From Neodiprion pinetum (taxonomy: Eukaryota; Arthropoda; Insecta; Hymenoptera; Diprionidae), in NCBI RefSeq assembly GCF_021155775.2, contig NC_060234.1, positions 28,266,026 to 28,330,025 on the forward strand: a stretch of 64,000 nucleotides of DNA. The letters are read 5' to 3'. Below, one piece after another: positions 21,801-36,599 of the stretch (positions are counted from its first letter, which is position 1; every line of letters starts with the position of its first letter). Both the position numbers and the translations under genes were made by a program. The notes under the pieces were generated by a model. The model saw only the letters and a list, made by a program, of their open reading frames with translations. It did no database searches and was not told the origin of the DNA.

Positions 21801-24800
21801 GCAGGACTAGAATCATCGACGGTTATCCAACACGGTGACATTACCGTTCGACGTCTCTAGTTGCGATGCATGCGTTATATGCTTACTGGATATACATATG
21901 TAGTAATGTAAAGTTCCACCGAGCAAGGGAATGCAAATGTGGTTGCCGTTATATACCATATTATACAATATCTCGGCAGCGTTTCGCTCGCATCGACGCA
22001 ACTACGCGACGTACCTGTAAATAATCTTAAACTGTCAAATGCACCGGTGAGAGTTGAGCGACGGTATGCGTATGTTCGTGGCAACGGTTTTGAGATGATA
22101 ATGTGATGCTTTGCCAATATCAGCATCAGCCATTCGGCGCTTATCTCGAATATTTGCTATCCGCGCTTCCTCGTTCCAACGAAGGGGGTGAAAATCTCGG
22201 AGATTTATAATTACACATGTTTATCCAACCACCAGATTGTCGTTGAATTAACCACTTCGAATTATAGTTGCAAGGTGCAAAGCGTGCGATATGTGGCACT
22301 TGGAGAATGATTTTTTGAGAACCTAATTTAGGGAAAATTATCGTGAAAGGAGGATGCATTGCGATTCTGATATAATCACTTGTCGAGAGTGGTTGAATTA
22401 ATGTCCTCTTGCACCCAAGAACAGCCAGAAGTATCAAAGTCAAAGTTTACAACCCTGTTTGAATAATTACCGAAGGAATATTTTGACGTGATTTACATTT
22501 ATCTGCAGATATATTCTCATCAAGCTTGTTCACGCTATCGGGACAATTTATGCAAAACAAGTAGACTAGCTGATATTTCAGATAAAAAGTTTCAGTCAGT
22601 CTTCACAGTGTCAAAAGAGCAATAATACATGTCACAGGGTTGATACGCATCTTCGTATTGTGTTAGTTTCTACAATGTAAACTTCACTTCACAACAAACG
22701 CAACTCCATGTTTTTGTCTCTAACAAGTGGCTCCAAGCTTTTGAAGCAACAACCTCGGGTATGTATTATTAATGATAAGCTTTATAGTTTGTTCCAGCCA
22801 TTCGCTCCGTGCGTTACCAAAACTCTGCTCGATAAAAATTCTAATAAGCCAAATATAGATCGCTAAGTGCCTCCAATCCTTCAGCTTGACTGACCTATAA
22901 TTTCACGCTGTTTAGAGTTCGAGAAGCTTTTAGAACATAAATATTCATCACTACGTTTTGTATAATTGCGTCTGGCAGGTCGTATTCGCAGAATATCGTT
23001 AGACACAAGAATTATCTAACAATAGGTCGACACAGGGTTTTGTATGTAATTGATTGCTTGACGTTGACATTCCATAGAATTTCAAATGATTATGACTTTT
23101 TCGATGAGAAAGATTGAGACTGTTCCACCTTTATCTTATACCTCTTATTCCCGAAAAAGAGCCCTTTATAACGAGTAGCTCGAATGTCTAGAATGAGATC
23201 AATAATTACTATGCAGGTTTGAATGCTAAACTCATTGTGCAGTGCGACTGAAACGAGATATCTGGTTATGTAATTTGCTAAATTACGCTAGTTACAAAGC
23301 GAAACCGTTAACACCGGTTGATCTAACACTGCACAGCGGTTAAACATGACGTTCTTGCGCGAACTCGGCGCCTCATCAACGATCTGTTCCCAATAGACTG
23401 TAATTTCGCCTGCTACAGCTACCACTGGCTAGGTAATTAATAGGTCCACTGTCGGAAGCATCAGAATCCGCCCTAGAGTTTCCATGCAACGATGCAGAGT
23501 CACCATCCATCAAGCAAAACTCGATTCGCTTTTGGGCAGATGAACGCCAGCTTGACTAGGGCGAGCCTCAGCCTCAAACCGAACTGTATTCAAATCGAAA
23601 TGACAAATTTCGAATTGATTTAGGATTGAGATCAAGGTTGTAATTGTAAAAATTGTGAGTAAATATTTATCAATGAAACGAATTTGATAATCATACCAAG
23701 TAATGGATTCCGTTAACGAGTGTCGCTAATTTGCATTTTTTATAATTAAAACAGCATTAATTGATTTCAATTGATGATTTGCATCTGGTATCGCAATTAA
23801 TTATGTTCGAATCCTGTATACTGTATGACTGCAAAGTCGTGTGTTTTGGATCTTATTTTAAGATGGGTTTGAAATCGATACATTAGAGTTGTTTTATTGC
23901 AAGGATCACTTTTAAGCGTCAGACGTGATTCCTAATTTGACACTGGCCTGGATACATATACAAATAACTTTAAATCACAGTCAGAAACATGAAACTGCTC
24001 CGCGCTGGCTCACTTGGAATATAATTATTGTACAGTGTACGACATGAAATTGGCACACAAAAATGTTCTATTCTTTAAAAATGAAATCCAACTGAAAATC
24101 AGAGTACTGTCATAATCAAAGCACATCTTATATGACTTCTCTCCGAAGATTTGATTTACTCTTATCTATTTCAGGTGAACTGATCAAGCCGGTTATATTT
24201 CAAATTATTTATCCATTCAAGTTGGAAAATGACCGTTCAACTTGCGTGCGTCAATTGTCGACTATCGCGAAAATAAAGCGCAGTGTTAAAGAGTGACTGA
24301 ATTTTCATCAACGCGCTAGCACTTCAAAACTCTGTACACAACGCTTGCAGATCATTCAGTAATTCGCAGGTTTATTTTACTAATCTCATGGACGGATATT
24401 ACGTTTTTATATCCAAGCGGTAATATTTCTGTGGAAGCATATAATAGATATCAATACGCCAGTACAATCAGTACAACAAATGTACGGTTACAACTGAAAT
24501 AAAAATAGTTATAACCGAAAATCATCGAATGGTATCTGCGATCAATAACATCGATAACGTAGTCAAAGAATTAGGTATCTGTTGCTATCATGTCAGTATA
24601 AATGTGCGTTTTTCTCTTTGGAAAAAATAGCAGCGTACGTACAAAAAATGTGTCATACCTTCGAGTAAAGAGAGTCAGTAATACGTATACGATGCACTCA
24701 CGTGCGGAGGAAGTTTCTATATATATGTGACCAGTAGGAATAATGGAAGAGGGTCTCCTTATAAAGTAGAACCTACTGCCGGAACTCTCTCATTAAGCTC

Positions 24801-26667
24801 ATTAGCCGGTACTCTGTTTCATTAGCGAAGTGGCAAGACGTAGCGAGCAAAGAAATTTATTACAGCCGTGTTTTGCTCTACACGTAACTTTCCTCCAAAA
24901 GCACTTTCTCTATTTGCTTTGTACCCAAAGTTTCTAGCGCCGCTAAACACTCGACTCAAGTTGGCGGTGACGCACGCTAAATCCTACCTCGAATACACTG
25001 CACCGAAGTTTATCGAACGATCCTTATCCTTGTATATAAGGTCTGGTAAATGACCTGGTAAATAGCGAAAAATTTACTCCAAATATTAGTTACTATAAAT
25101 TATAACGCACACATGCTGAGAGGTATTTACAACAGTATCAACACCAACGGCGAAACTTTCGCAAAAGTAAGTATCGTGCACTGGAAAGCAGTCAATCTTC
25201 GAGCAGTTCACCTTTAACTCAAGGATAGACGTGTAGTTACCGGCTTCCTCTCGACGCTTGCAGCTCGAGAGCATTTTAACTGGTAAACGATAGCTAATCG
25301 TCTAAGTAACGGAATGCTTGTAAAGCGAAGATGGGTTTTCCAGTGGTTTTTCTTTTTTATTTTCATTTTCTTTCTTGACACTTGCATTTTACGATTTGAT
25401 TTCTGTTCTTCCACGTTTCCCAGAAGCATGATTCTCAAATTGCAAAGTCTGATTGAAAGTGGGTCAAAATTGGTTACAGCAGAACATTCCTCAAATTTTT
25501 TTGTCGAATCGATGGTTTTCAGATCTTAGATGGGGTATTGACTCTCCTAATCATGCAACAGTTTGGTCTAGTAGTTAAATTCACCATCTTTATTCAAATT
25601 ACTAGGTTGTACATTATACGTCTGTGCGTTAGGATCAGCAGTCGAGTAGCCTCGAAAGTATTGAAATTTCTTGTTCGCACAGGTGTAAAATCATACAGGA
25701 TTTTGGTAGAAATTTGTAGTACACATAAATCGGGGGTAGAGAGTGAGTATTGGGATTGCCTGCGATTCTCTCTCACGCTTCGCAGGTGAGTGTTAAAGTA
25801 TGCGAAGAAAGCTCTGGGAAAGAGTCTGCCATTGACATCTCGCTGTTTAACATATCTTTTCAATTTTTCAAACTTTTCCTACATCCGAATCAATCATGGC
25901 CACTGATAGGTTGATAAATCGGCCCTTTGACTCCCCATAACCTCCCCTCTATCACCTTCGAATATCGTATCCAGGAAGAATACGGTACAACGAACGATAT
26001 CGTACCACAAATCATTCAGCTCTCTTTGCTTAAAATTTTTTCTTCACCTTTTTACCCTTTTATATCTATTTTTTTCACCATGCAAAATATTTTCTTACAC
26101 ATCCCTATGTTGAGCCGGTAAGTTGCAGCCGCGTGCACGGATCAGGCAAATATGATAAATTTATCGACTTATCGATAATCTGCCATGGAGAAGAATAATG
26201 CTATCGGAATTACAAAGCCACGAGGCTCAGTAACACTGTTGACGTTTTCGAAACACTGAATTCTGTCGACCCAGATTTCCAAACTTTTGTTAGGAGTCGG
26301 TAGTTGACGCGAATTGCTTTATTCGTCAGTAAAGGTAACCTCAACTCAATCGAAGTGATTGATATGCTCACCGGCTTTCACTGGCCTTTTTATGTTACAA
26401 CATAGGCGAAAAAAGTATAACCACGGGTGTGAAGTAACCTGAGTAAACATCAATGAAATTTTGAAACCTCGCAACGTGCGACGACACAATAATATTTACG
26501 TACTTTGATCATTCCAGTCGTTACCCTTACATTTACCGATGGAATGCCGTAAGAAAAATGTGAGGTGAACTTCTCTAAACTGTAATTTGATGTCAATCTC
26601 ATCGAATATCATTATTGTAATACCAACTGATGTCGAATTTCCGATAAGTGTTATTTTTTTCCCGCAG

Positions 26668-26721
26668 ATGAGGGAAAAACGTTGAGAGGGAATAACACGC
26701 TACTTTCGCCCCGCTTTTCAG
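26668..26721 (+). other. Weak internal-exon candidate (54 bp)
   Basis: A strong acceptor (TTATTTTTTTCCCGCAG, ending at 26667) is followed by an open frame, EGKTLRGNNTLLSPRFS, which reaches a CAG/GTCAAA donor-like site at 26721/26722. The acceptor is good and the donor only moderate. Nothing in the peptide is recognisable, so it is reported only as a place to look for transcripts. Confidence 0.13.
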
Positions 26722-29700
26722 GTCAAACAAGTTATCATTACGGTTGAGTCGGAGATAAAAAATGTTGCTTTCTCTCCGAAGACTGTGACACTTGATTCGG
26801 TTAAGCGATGATTTTGATTCGTGGCTAGACGCTCTATCACCGCGACAATGCCCAAAATATTCAACCGAAGCAATGCTCGATCATCAACTGTGGGACCGAT
26901 GTTGTAACCTTTCAGGAGTTAGTCTGCAGTTTTGACCGCCTAATGGAGCGGAGGATAAGACATGAGGTGGCAAGGTTGTGCTGTAGTTGTATATAGTTGC
27001 TAACTGCCGCCTAATCTTGCCGCGATTTAGCACATTAGACTGTATTGTTGGCCGGCCACGAGAGCAGCACAATGGAACTGCTAACTAGTTAAGTTGAAGT
27101 CCCGTACCAGAACACCAGAGCAGAGCAGCCCTCGTAGCCGTGAAGCGATATCCTTACGCGTCAAGAACAGTGGGTGAATTTTGCCAACAAATTCGACCGC
27201 GCTGACACGGAATACCCTCCCTTATTCCGTCCCCCGCCCCACCGCTTTGCTATTGTGCCAATGAATTCTGTCCGCGAGGGTTAGGTGGAGATTAAGTGTT
27301 TCTAGCTGAGGATTTGTGCGGCGTCGCCGAAGCGTAGCTGCAAGAAATACTACTTCCTGTACATTTCTCTGCCCAAAGTGAATTGGGCTTGGAATTTGGT
27401 TAATCATGGGAAGTACCTAGGATCGAGGTAATTTCCCTGCACGAGGAGTTAACCATTCGTCAGTTTGTACGTACACCAGATTTCAAGACTCCAAGGTTTC
27501 CAAAGAATTTAGGCGATTTTACCGATTTCTGATAATCCATATCTGGATGTGACATTCACGGAATACGTGTCAAAGATGTTAGAGATTTTTTATGATTTAT
27601 GTCATTTCGAAACTTTCAGGGACTTCTGAGATTTCAAATCATATCGTAGGATTCCATGAGTGCAGTGTACGCCAGACTACGTCGCCGCTGTACTATTTAG
27701 TACTATCAAGAGTTCGCATTTCGTTGGTGATTATGATTTCGGTTGTGCAGTTTGTGCCGCAAACTGCAAAAGATTTCACCTCCTAATCGCGCATTCGCGT
27801 AAATGTCCGAGTGTATTGTGTTTCGGAAAGTCCTTGCATGGCTAGTTAATCCGGCAAGTAATCACACGAGTAAATCCAATCTGCAATCGGACACGACTTG
27901 GCTTACGGTAAATTACTTTAATATGCAAATCGCCCTGCAAAACGACGACGCAACCTGATCAGGACTGAAAGGTGTTTTTGAATGAGCTCTAGTCTCTAGG
28001 CGAAAGATAATGTTTGTTTAATTAAATCTAATAGTCTGACGCGCGCTCGGTTATCGCTGCGATCTCCCACGAAAATTTACCGTTGGCCATTTCGCCAGGA
28101 ATAGTATAAGGATACTTAATCTCTACTCTAATTTACCATACACCCCGCCGAGGGGCTATTATTTACTCACTCGTAATATACGGTTATTGTAGATTTGTTC
28201 AAACAAATGTCAAGATCACAGGTATAACACCCGCATGTTTAAATAGTTAGCAATCATCTCTGCGGTGTATACAAAATTGCATTTTCATTGGTAGCCGAAT
28301 CTCCCCCGGTTTATATTACACTCCGACGTTTATCTCGAAGACCAGCGAAACTGAAGTCTCACGTGAAGTGATTAAATAGCGCCGTCCGGGAATGGAAAAT
28401 TTTTTTTTTTGCATCGTGATAATCCCGTATATTTTAAACGTAAAGTCTTACAGATCATTCTCGCGCTGAATCCATCCGAGGATGCGCATTTGACGCATGG
28501 ACATCAAGCGCAGAAGTTTTGATACCGACCTTATCTGCCACTTACGTCTCAACGAAATTTTTATTGAGACTCAAAACTCCTGACGTTGATGTCAAATCAA
28601 ACACGTTCACTGACAGAACAGCTGAATATCACGGGATACTTCACCAATACTTTAGTATAAATAAAGCTGAAGCTAGTAGCCAGAGTTAGCAGCCAAACGT
28701 GTCAAACTTTTTAGAAATAGAAAAACGCATTTCAGTTTTATCCTCATAATTATATGAAACTATCGGGGGTTCAAGGTATTTGACGAAATTTTTATTTTCG
28801 GACTTCAATATCTTCTTCGAATGAACGTTAGAACGTTTGGCTGATAATACTGGCTGTTACCTTCAGCCTCGTTTAGCATAAATTTGAACCGTTGATGATA
28901 ACGTGATTCTGAAATATGCTGAAACAGTGAATAAGAAAACATTAGTTATCGACGTCGGCTTACTGCCAAAACACAGCTCTAAATGTTTGTTTGGTTGAAA
29001 CAACAAATTAAGTTGTGAATTTTATGCCAGTAGTTGCGGAAGCCGCTTGCAATTTCATAGAGAATCGATCCCGGTTAAGCCGATTTCACGCCCATGACTG
29101 ACGGTCCCAGTATAATACCAATTTCTGTACCCTGATCGGAAAGCGTGAATGTAACAACCTGGCCAGTCAGCAAAGTCCTAGGAAGGGTTGATGAGAATCT
29201 TTACGTACTTCAAATGAAGATAGAGCGAGTGTAATCCGTCCACTTAGCATCTGATCGCTATCTTGTACCGGAAGCAAGATTCTATCAACTATTGTTCGCT
29301 CCACCTCTTGAAAGGTCTACGGAAGGCGACCATTAACGAGAACGTTTTCCAATTCCAATGTATCGTTAATGATACAATCCTCAACGCAAGGCTCCAGACC
29401 AAAGTTTGTACGGAATATGAATAAGCCAAGCGTTAAAGAAGACCTGAATTCCATTTAATCGTTCGCAACGATCAGCCCTCGTATTTCATGCCGGAAAAAG
29501 AAATTCCATCATCTTATATCCTTTGTAATTTCTACCGACAAAATTCGATTCAACTTTACGCCATCGTCGCCTGAGAGTATGTCGAAGGGTCTATAAACCT
29601 TTCGTTGATAAGGGCACGCCGTCGTGGGTGAAACTTTGCGGGGGAATTTCATGCGGTGGTTTGGTTTTGCGTTACATGTGGTATCGCGGGGGTTTCAATA

Positions 29701-31333
29701 TGGATTGAACTTTCAGAAACCGGAATATTGGAAGCCAGGAATATGAGGTACAAGGGCGTTACGATGTAACTTGAGACCATAAATTTCTCAGGATTGTTCA
29801 ACTATGATGCACCAGAAAAGTCGGAGCGGAACTTGTAGCCGGGAATAAAATATGAGCTACTCATTATCAGGATTCTGAGTTCTCCTATGGCAGTTCCGTA
29901 AGTTCTTCTCGCGAGACGTAATAATCTAGTCCATCCCAACGTGGCTATCAAAATACAATTTGCATTTGATATAATTCACAATTACTCACGGGTCGGGTAC
30001 GTGAATATTTAAGTCACGTACTGCTAAGCTAAGTTCGCAATTTAGACGGACCACTGGGTCGAGAGGCATGAAACACTTGGTAACGCTTACAATTCGAACC
30101 CGATAAGGTCCAGGGTCCAAGGTAATTGCTTGCGGTACGGTAAGGTTGAGCTTTTCGCTTGATCTCTTCAATGTACACGTGGCGTTCCCCGCAAAGTTGC
30201 CAATATTCTGCGGTGAATATGTTTGCTTTAAAGGTAATTAATTATCGTCGATGTATAGCAGTACGGTAAATAACGCAGCGCCGTACCGCATTTAGGTTTA
30301 TTACCAAGCACCATAATAATTTGATATAGTAGCCCCCTTCATAATGAATAACTCAAGGACTGTACACTAGCTTTCCATTCGGTGTATTATTCAAGGTGTT
30401 GGTATATCCGTTTTGGTAATCAATTACGAGTAAGCTCTGACCAGAAAGTTCCAATTTACTTTACAGGTTTTACGATCGAACTTCTCCGCGTCAAGGAGTC
30501 CGCGAATGAAGAATAAACAGACTTACTTGCGTATCGATGGTGAAAATTTGTAATTCCGTATTTCCATTTGTACAGATTGATTATGTCCATCCATTATCCT
30601 GGCAAGTTCAGCTTGCTGATTCATACGCGGTGATAATAACCTCCTTACCGCTTAAAGACCGTGGCAAAGTTTAAGCGTACATAATCCAAAACTTCTCCGA
30701 AGCCTGAGCTGTTAAAACGGATGCTTGCAGCAGCTTGGTAAGCGGAACAATTTCGAAATCAATTGGAGAGTTTTTCTCCGGGCTGCAGTCCTCCTCGTAT
30801 AAAACTCGGAGAGAAAGTTTTTCCTCCGCTGAAAAAGATGGAGGAAACAAAGGTAATAGGATAAAAAAAAAAAAGTGGTGAGATTTGGCAAGTTTGGCAA
30901 AGGTCATTCACGGAGTCGCGCAATGGTTCCCGATCGCCAGGATATTCCCTCCCGGTCAGCCGCACATGTCCGCTCTCACCGATATACGAACACATAAGAG
31001 TCGTCCCCCTTGAGCACATTATTAATAAACTTGTTCACGTCGTCCGGCGTCGCACTTTATACGACTTTCACGTATCCGCCCTCGCCCGTTCCCGGGCTTC
31101 GAATGTCTCGCCAGAACGCAACCCCCAAGACTAGCCCGAGTCCCGAGGGAGGGGAAAATTGAGTTCCCATCGCTTAATTGAATCAAACTTTCGGCGTCAA
31201 GGGTCTGCGAAGTCAATGAGCAACTCACCTGTGTAGCATTGTACGTGTCGTTTCGAACGCCTCGATTCCAGTTTCCTTATTAGACCTGCTCTGCGTATCA
31301 CTCCAAATAGCGATGGAATATTATTACTTACAA

Positions 31334-31521
31334 GTACACGGAATTTCAATACTTATTACGTACGTGAACGTGGTAAATATAATAGTACAAGTATAATACT
31401 TGGTACCAGACTACGGGTACCGATAGTACAGGAGTGCAAGTATTTAGTACTGTACTCAAGTACAGAAGTACCTATAATGAGTACGCATAGTTGTCACCGC
31501 TTAATCGGAACATATAAGTAC
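31334..31521. repeat. Cluster of twelve GTAC tetranucleotides
   Basis: GTAC begins at 31334, 31360, 31385, 31403, 31417, 31426, 31447, 31452, 31460, 31468, 31481 and 31518. Many copies are in the form AGTACT or AAGTAC. Random sequence of this length would hold about one. Spacing is irregular (5-37 bases), so this is not a clean tandem repeat. It could be a decayed simple repeat built on AAGTACTT-like units, or a cluster of binding sites. Confidence 0.7.
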
Positions 31522-34043
31522 TGAAACCTACTGAAGTATAATTCATTTCTCTACTGGTATACTAACAAGGAGAGTATCAGACCTCTGGACCACATATTCT
31601 GCTGAGACGTTTTAGCCGATTGAAGTAACGAAATCCGGTGATGAACGCATATCAAGGACATGCACATAGCCCAATCTGACCATATTATTTATTCGCACGA
31701 TCAGGTTGGTTATTTATATAAGTTATAACAATTGGGGGTATGAGCTTAGCGTACGCATGACTAAAGAGCGGAATAATTTTACCTCATAATCGGATTATAT
31801 CGAACCTAAAGCATGCCTCTGTGCGTGATGTTTGTGCGTTGCGAGAAAGTCAAGATCGTATATCTCGTAATCAACTTTGGCAAAACGTCATTGTTAAGGC
31901 ATGGCGCGAATATAAAAAATTCCGCATTGATTGATCAGCTGCCTCAAGGGAATCTGTTCAGCAATGACGTGAAAATGTGTACGCGATACGCTTTAGATTT
32001 TAATACACCCACACGAAAATTTGTTAAAGGATTCCGTGGTTATACACCCTTTGGCTTTCTGTCACACGAGCGTGAAATGTATTCTACCTCAGAATGAAGT
32101 TTAACGGCTTGATGAGACGTCAATCTTCGTCTGTTCTATGACGAAAGCGGTGTGACTTGTCTCGCTGTATCTTAAAAGAGTTTTCAAATCTAATAATATA
32201 ATGTAACAAAAAATCTATCAATAGACAAAAATGAATAGAATGAAATCTGAGAATACAAAATCTTACAACAATGCAAAGTTATCTCAGGAAACAAACAAAT
32301 GATGTGCATGAAGTTTCTGTTTAGGTGACAGACTTTACATTGGAAGCTATGGTGATAAATTATATTACGCCAATAACAGTATTGATCTCCCTCTGTGTGG
32401 TCTCTCGAAAAGCGAAAATGACAGCAGTAGCGACAGTCAACATTCTCGAAATAGAAAACGATCACCTAGAGACTAAGATGTTTTATAACTACCAACCAAA
32501 GCATACCATCAATGTTTTCATGCTTATACTACGAGGAAAAGTGTGAGATTCGTAAACTGAATCGAAAAAGAAAGAAAAGCGAGGGGAAGTGTGTGGCGAC
32601 GCATAATTGCGGTGCTGTGGGGTTGGAGGTTCAAAACGGTTCGATCAGACGCTGTGCAAACAAACCATTTGGAAGCGCGGTTGGAGGCTTTAAAACGGCT
32701 CTGAACCCCTTAGATCGAAAATGATGGAGAAGAGGAAAGAACAGGAAATTCGTCACCATTGTTTCTGCAAACCTCAAGTGCGTGAAATGTGTGCGAATGT
32801 TTGGAATTCGCGACAAAATCGTAATACGTTCTTAATTGACATTGAAGTGTGAAACGCGACATTAATCAAGAATTCTAGACAGATCTGTTGCACGAAGAAG
32901 TTGAAATTTTAACGAAACAAGCAGGAAAAATCGATCACTTAGTCAGAGACAGAGGTAAACTATTCTAAAATGCAGCATCTACGTGACACCAAGTGAATTC
33001 ATGAATTTCTAAGACTTCAAATGATTCCACGCGCTGAAAAGAAGTTCAATAAACCAGAAGAATTAGAGAATATTCACTGTTTGTGGTCATCTTTGCGAAG
33101 TTCTATATGTATCAATGAGTAGAAATCTCTTTAATTACTCAATTCATTACCAATATCCGGCTTTAAACAAGTTTTATAGAAAAGTTTTTAATTTTTGATA
33201 CACATTATTACTAAAAATTGGTGCTCACTTACAATTCGGGCAAAGTACTTTTGTACCATTAGTGGGCGTAACCTTCAATTACTTGCAATATATATAGCCA
33301 CAACTGGTACCAACTCAGGTGACCAAAATCGGTAGACATTTTACCCAACAATTCTATTTATACATAAATTCATGCGAGTTGAAATGACCTGCACATGATT
33401 TCAAGCGACTTTATGAGAGTTCATTTATTGAATTAAAAGGAGTTCTTATCCGAGTTCGAGTAAGTTTGTACCAGCCTTTCACTACCTCAATACGATCCTC
33501 TTAGAGTCGTAGTAATCCTTTACTGATAAATAGTGTCATACGAAAATATGCTATAATGCAATTTTCCATACTCTGAAAGTTGATCTTGTGATGAATTGTG
33601 TTAAAGTGGCGCTGAACCATCCAAGTCCAGGAGTTTATTCCGAACATGCCTTTCCACATTATCAAATGAAATACGAAATTCCGTGAATTTCTCGTGGCAG
33701 TTGGTAAAATGCGATCGTGTACTCCTTGCCTGGACGTGCCGTACATACGCGTAGCCGAATGCAGGTACCTAAACATTATATGTGGTGTTGGCAAGTCGTA
33801 CGTATGAGAGGGTAGGTTGACGTCTAGAAGTGAAGGAGGGAAGACGAATCGTTACAAGTATTTTAGACACGTTGCCGAATAAGATTATTTAATTAAAACT
33901 CCGCAGCTGGTGCAGCCCGGTTCTAGTAGGGCAGAATCCAAAAGTTATAAGGATCTTCTTCTTTCTGTGAAGAAACGAGCGGACGGGCTCAACTGGCCAC
34001 TCGACGAGCTGGACTTTGGGCCCCTCTCGTCTTTCCACTCTTG

Positions 34044-34063
34044 CTCTCTCTCTCTCTCTCTCT
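34044..34063. repeat. (CT)10 microsatellite
   Basis: Ten uninterrupted CT units are visible. They lie in an ORF open on both strands (33910-34203), which probably exists only because the repeat and its purine/pyrimidine-rich flanks lack stop codons. Confidence 0.95.
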
Positions 34064-36599
34064 TCATTGCCGGAAGTAGACCGGGCAGAGGAAGAGGGAT
34101 GAAGATACGAAAGACAGAAGATGCGAGTGGAAGCAGAAGTGGAGTTTTAGCCTCCCGCAACTGCCGGTCCGTGTTCGTTCTCGTGACTCGGTTGTATGAT
34201 TGAACACTGGCTGACGACGGCTCGAATATAATACCATACGTACAAAGTTTTGCAATTTACCGAACTTCCCACTGGATATAGCCGACTATCCGGGGATAAC
34301 GTCAAGCTGCGGGGATTATAGAAAAAGAAAGTTAACGCACCTTGCCTGATAAACGACAACCAAGAATGACCAAGGATCATGCCTCGATACGTCACGATAC
34401 CTCCCTAGTAGCGTTGCCTTCGCTTGCAGAAATTAGAGAAGATTCTGTGGACAGAAACGTATGATCTCGTTGCAAGTTCTCATTTACCCTTGAATATCGA
34501 ATACTCGTATGGTAATTGGGATTATACGTCGAGGTAATGGATTGGCGAAAAGATTTGTCCCATGGTTATTGATCAACTCATCTATCTAGTCAATTGTCTC
34601 TCGTAAATTGACCTGCATGATCTGCAATTGATCTGCACCTGTCACTTATTGTAGGTGACAGAGGGTAGGGCTGTTGCTACAATGTGAGCTTGGATAAACA
34701 AGGGTAGGATGTTTTTTCCGATACTCAATTTACGCGGCCTCCAGTCGCCAGGACCGTGCAATTTATGATTTGAAATTACCGTACGCCGGAAATGAGTTAA
34801 TTTCTCTGTACGTAGGCACGTCACAAAGATGGAAATATCCACTCTGCAATATATTGACAACGAACATATATGTAATGGTAATAAATCTCCTGCCTGTCCA
34901 AATGTTTGCCGTGCATTAATAGCGACATCAATTGCAAACTTTACTGAAGCGGTAGGAGAGAAAAAACAAAAAAAATGCTTGGCAAATATTTTACAGGCGT
35001 ATTAAAACACAGACACAAAATCAATATGCTCTTTGCTAATGCGTTTGCGACTATTTTTCAACGCTGATTTCACGTCAAAGAAAGCAGTGCAGGCAAGAAT
35101 ATCTTGGTTAAAATTTAAAAGTTTATTAAAGCCTAAGAACTACCAAATTTTCAATGTTCAGTCACTTTTCATCCGTTGCGACATATTTTTCTTTTTCCTA
35201 TCACGACTCCGTCTCGGCGTTATTTAGGTTGGTTTCGCTACGATTACACGAACAATTGGGGCAAGTGTGAATAGTAAGCGAGAAAATTTAAAGATATTCA
35301 AAACGTTTTCTTCGCCCAACGAGCCTGAAAATTCAGCCAGTCTTAAGCTGGTTTTGTTCGTTATAATTGGCCGGTTTTTATTATCGGAGTAGGATTTGAT
35401 ATTTTCGCATGAAAGTACGCGCGTATCTAGCTGGTGCGAGTCCTAATTCCAGGCTAATTACAATATTGTGTATCATTCACCAGGAGCTTCAGACGAAATA
35501 AGTATCTTAGGGTGAATGCTGACTTAGTCCGACGAAGCCGCCCCTCGAACTCTCGGTGAGCTTAGCAGGACGAAACAGCTATTTCGGAGGTACGGAGTCG
35601 TCTGCGATTACCGCCTGTGAGTGAAAATATTCTCCATCGATCTTGGTTGAAAATGCCTCCGCTTGTTCGCGCGCCGCCGCCTCGTTATACAAACCGAAGA
35701 AACCTTCTTGCCTCGAGAGATGTGAGAACGGGTTCTCAGGAGATTATATACCTACCTAAGCATCATCGCCCGTACGGAGAATTTACTTTGAAGCTGACGC
35801 AGAGTCTCTCTGCCTATCTAGCGTCTATTTCAAATTTAACGAGATAGCAATTACAGTCAGATTCCCAAATATTTCCGTGCTCTGCATATTATAACTTCAA
35901 TTAGAGAGGTCTGCAGGTCGATATTCCGATAGGTTGTATCCACGATCACATCCAGAGTGTGTTCCAATCGCTCCTGAAATTATAAAAAAAAAAGAGAGAC
36001 AGGAGCTGCAGAGTTGCGTGAAATTGCGTAGTCGATTCTTCGTTTCAACCGGTGCAATCGCACCTGGACTGTATTCAAAAATCCTTGTCATTTACCTGCC
36101 GGTCGCGATTTTCAAATTATTACCATCGTTTCCGAACCAATGAATAGGTATGATGCGGACAAACTATTATTTAGCCTCGTCACTCGGCGTTACTCTCAAA
36201 TTTTCCGCACACGGTTTACCCCGTTCATTTATTCCAACAGCGTTGACTCCACTCGTGTATTTATGCCGAATAATTTTTTATTTTCAAGAGAATAACAGCG
36301 AAGGTACTAATTTTCACAGTCGAGTTGACTATAGAATGAAAATTCTCTGTAGACACGATAATAACGCGAGTTCCCCATTTATTAGCATCTGAACTTTCGA
36401 GCTTGCGGAGTTTTTCCCCTGTTTTTAATATAGACTGAAAATCCTGCAAATTCAATGTCACGCGGAAGACTGCACCGGAAGCGAAACGTTGCACAGTTTT
36501 TATTCGATTTTCGAACGGCCGAGGGATTGAAAAAAAAATGTATTTATAATAATTTAAGTTATTCGAAATTGCCAAAATACGAAAAATCGTGGCAATTTC

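Noticed and set aside
23801..23830. GTTCGAATCC, which resembles a tRNA T-arm
   Set aside because: The flanking bases do not form a T-stem, and no anticodon arm, D-arm or acceptor stem can be found upstream.
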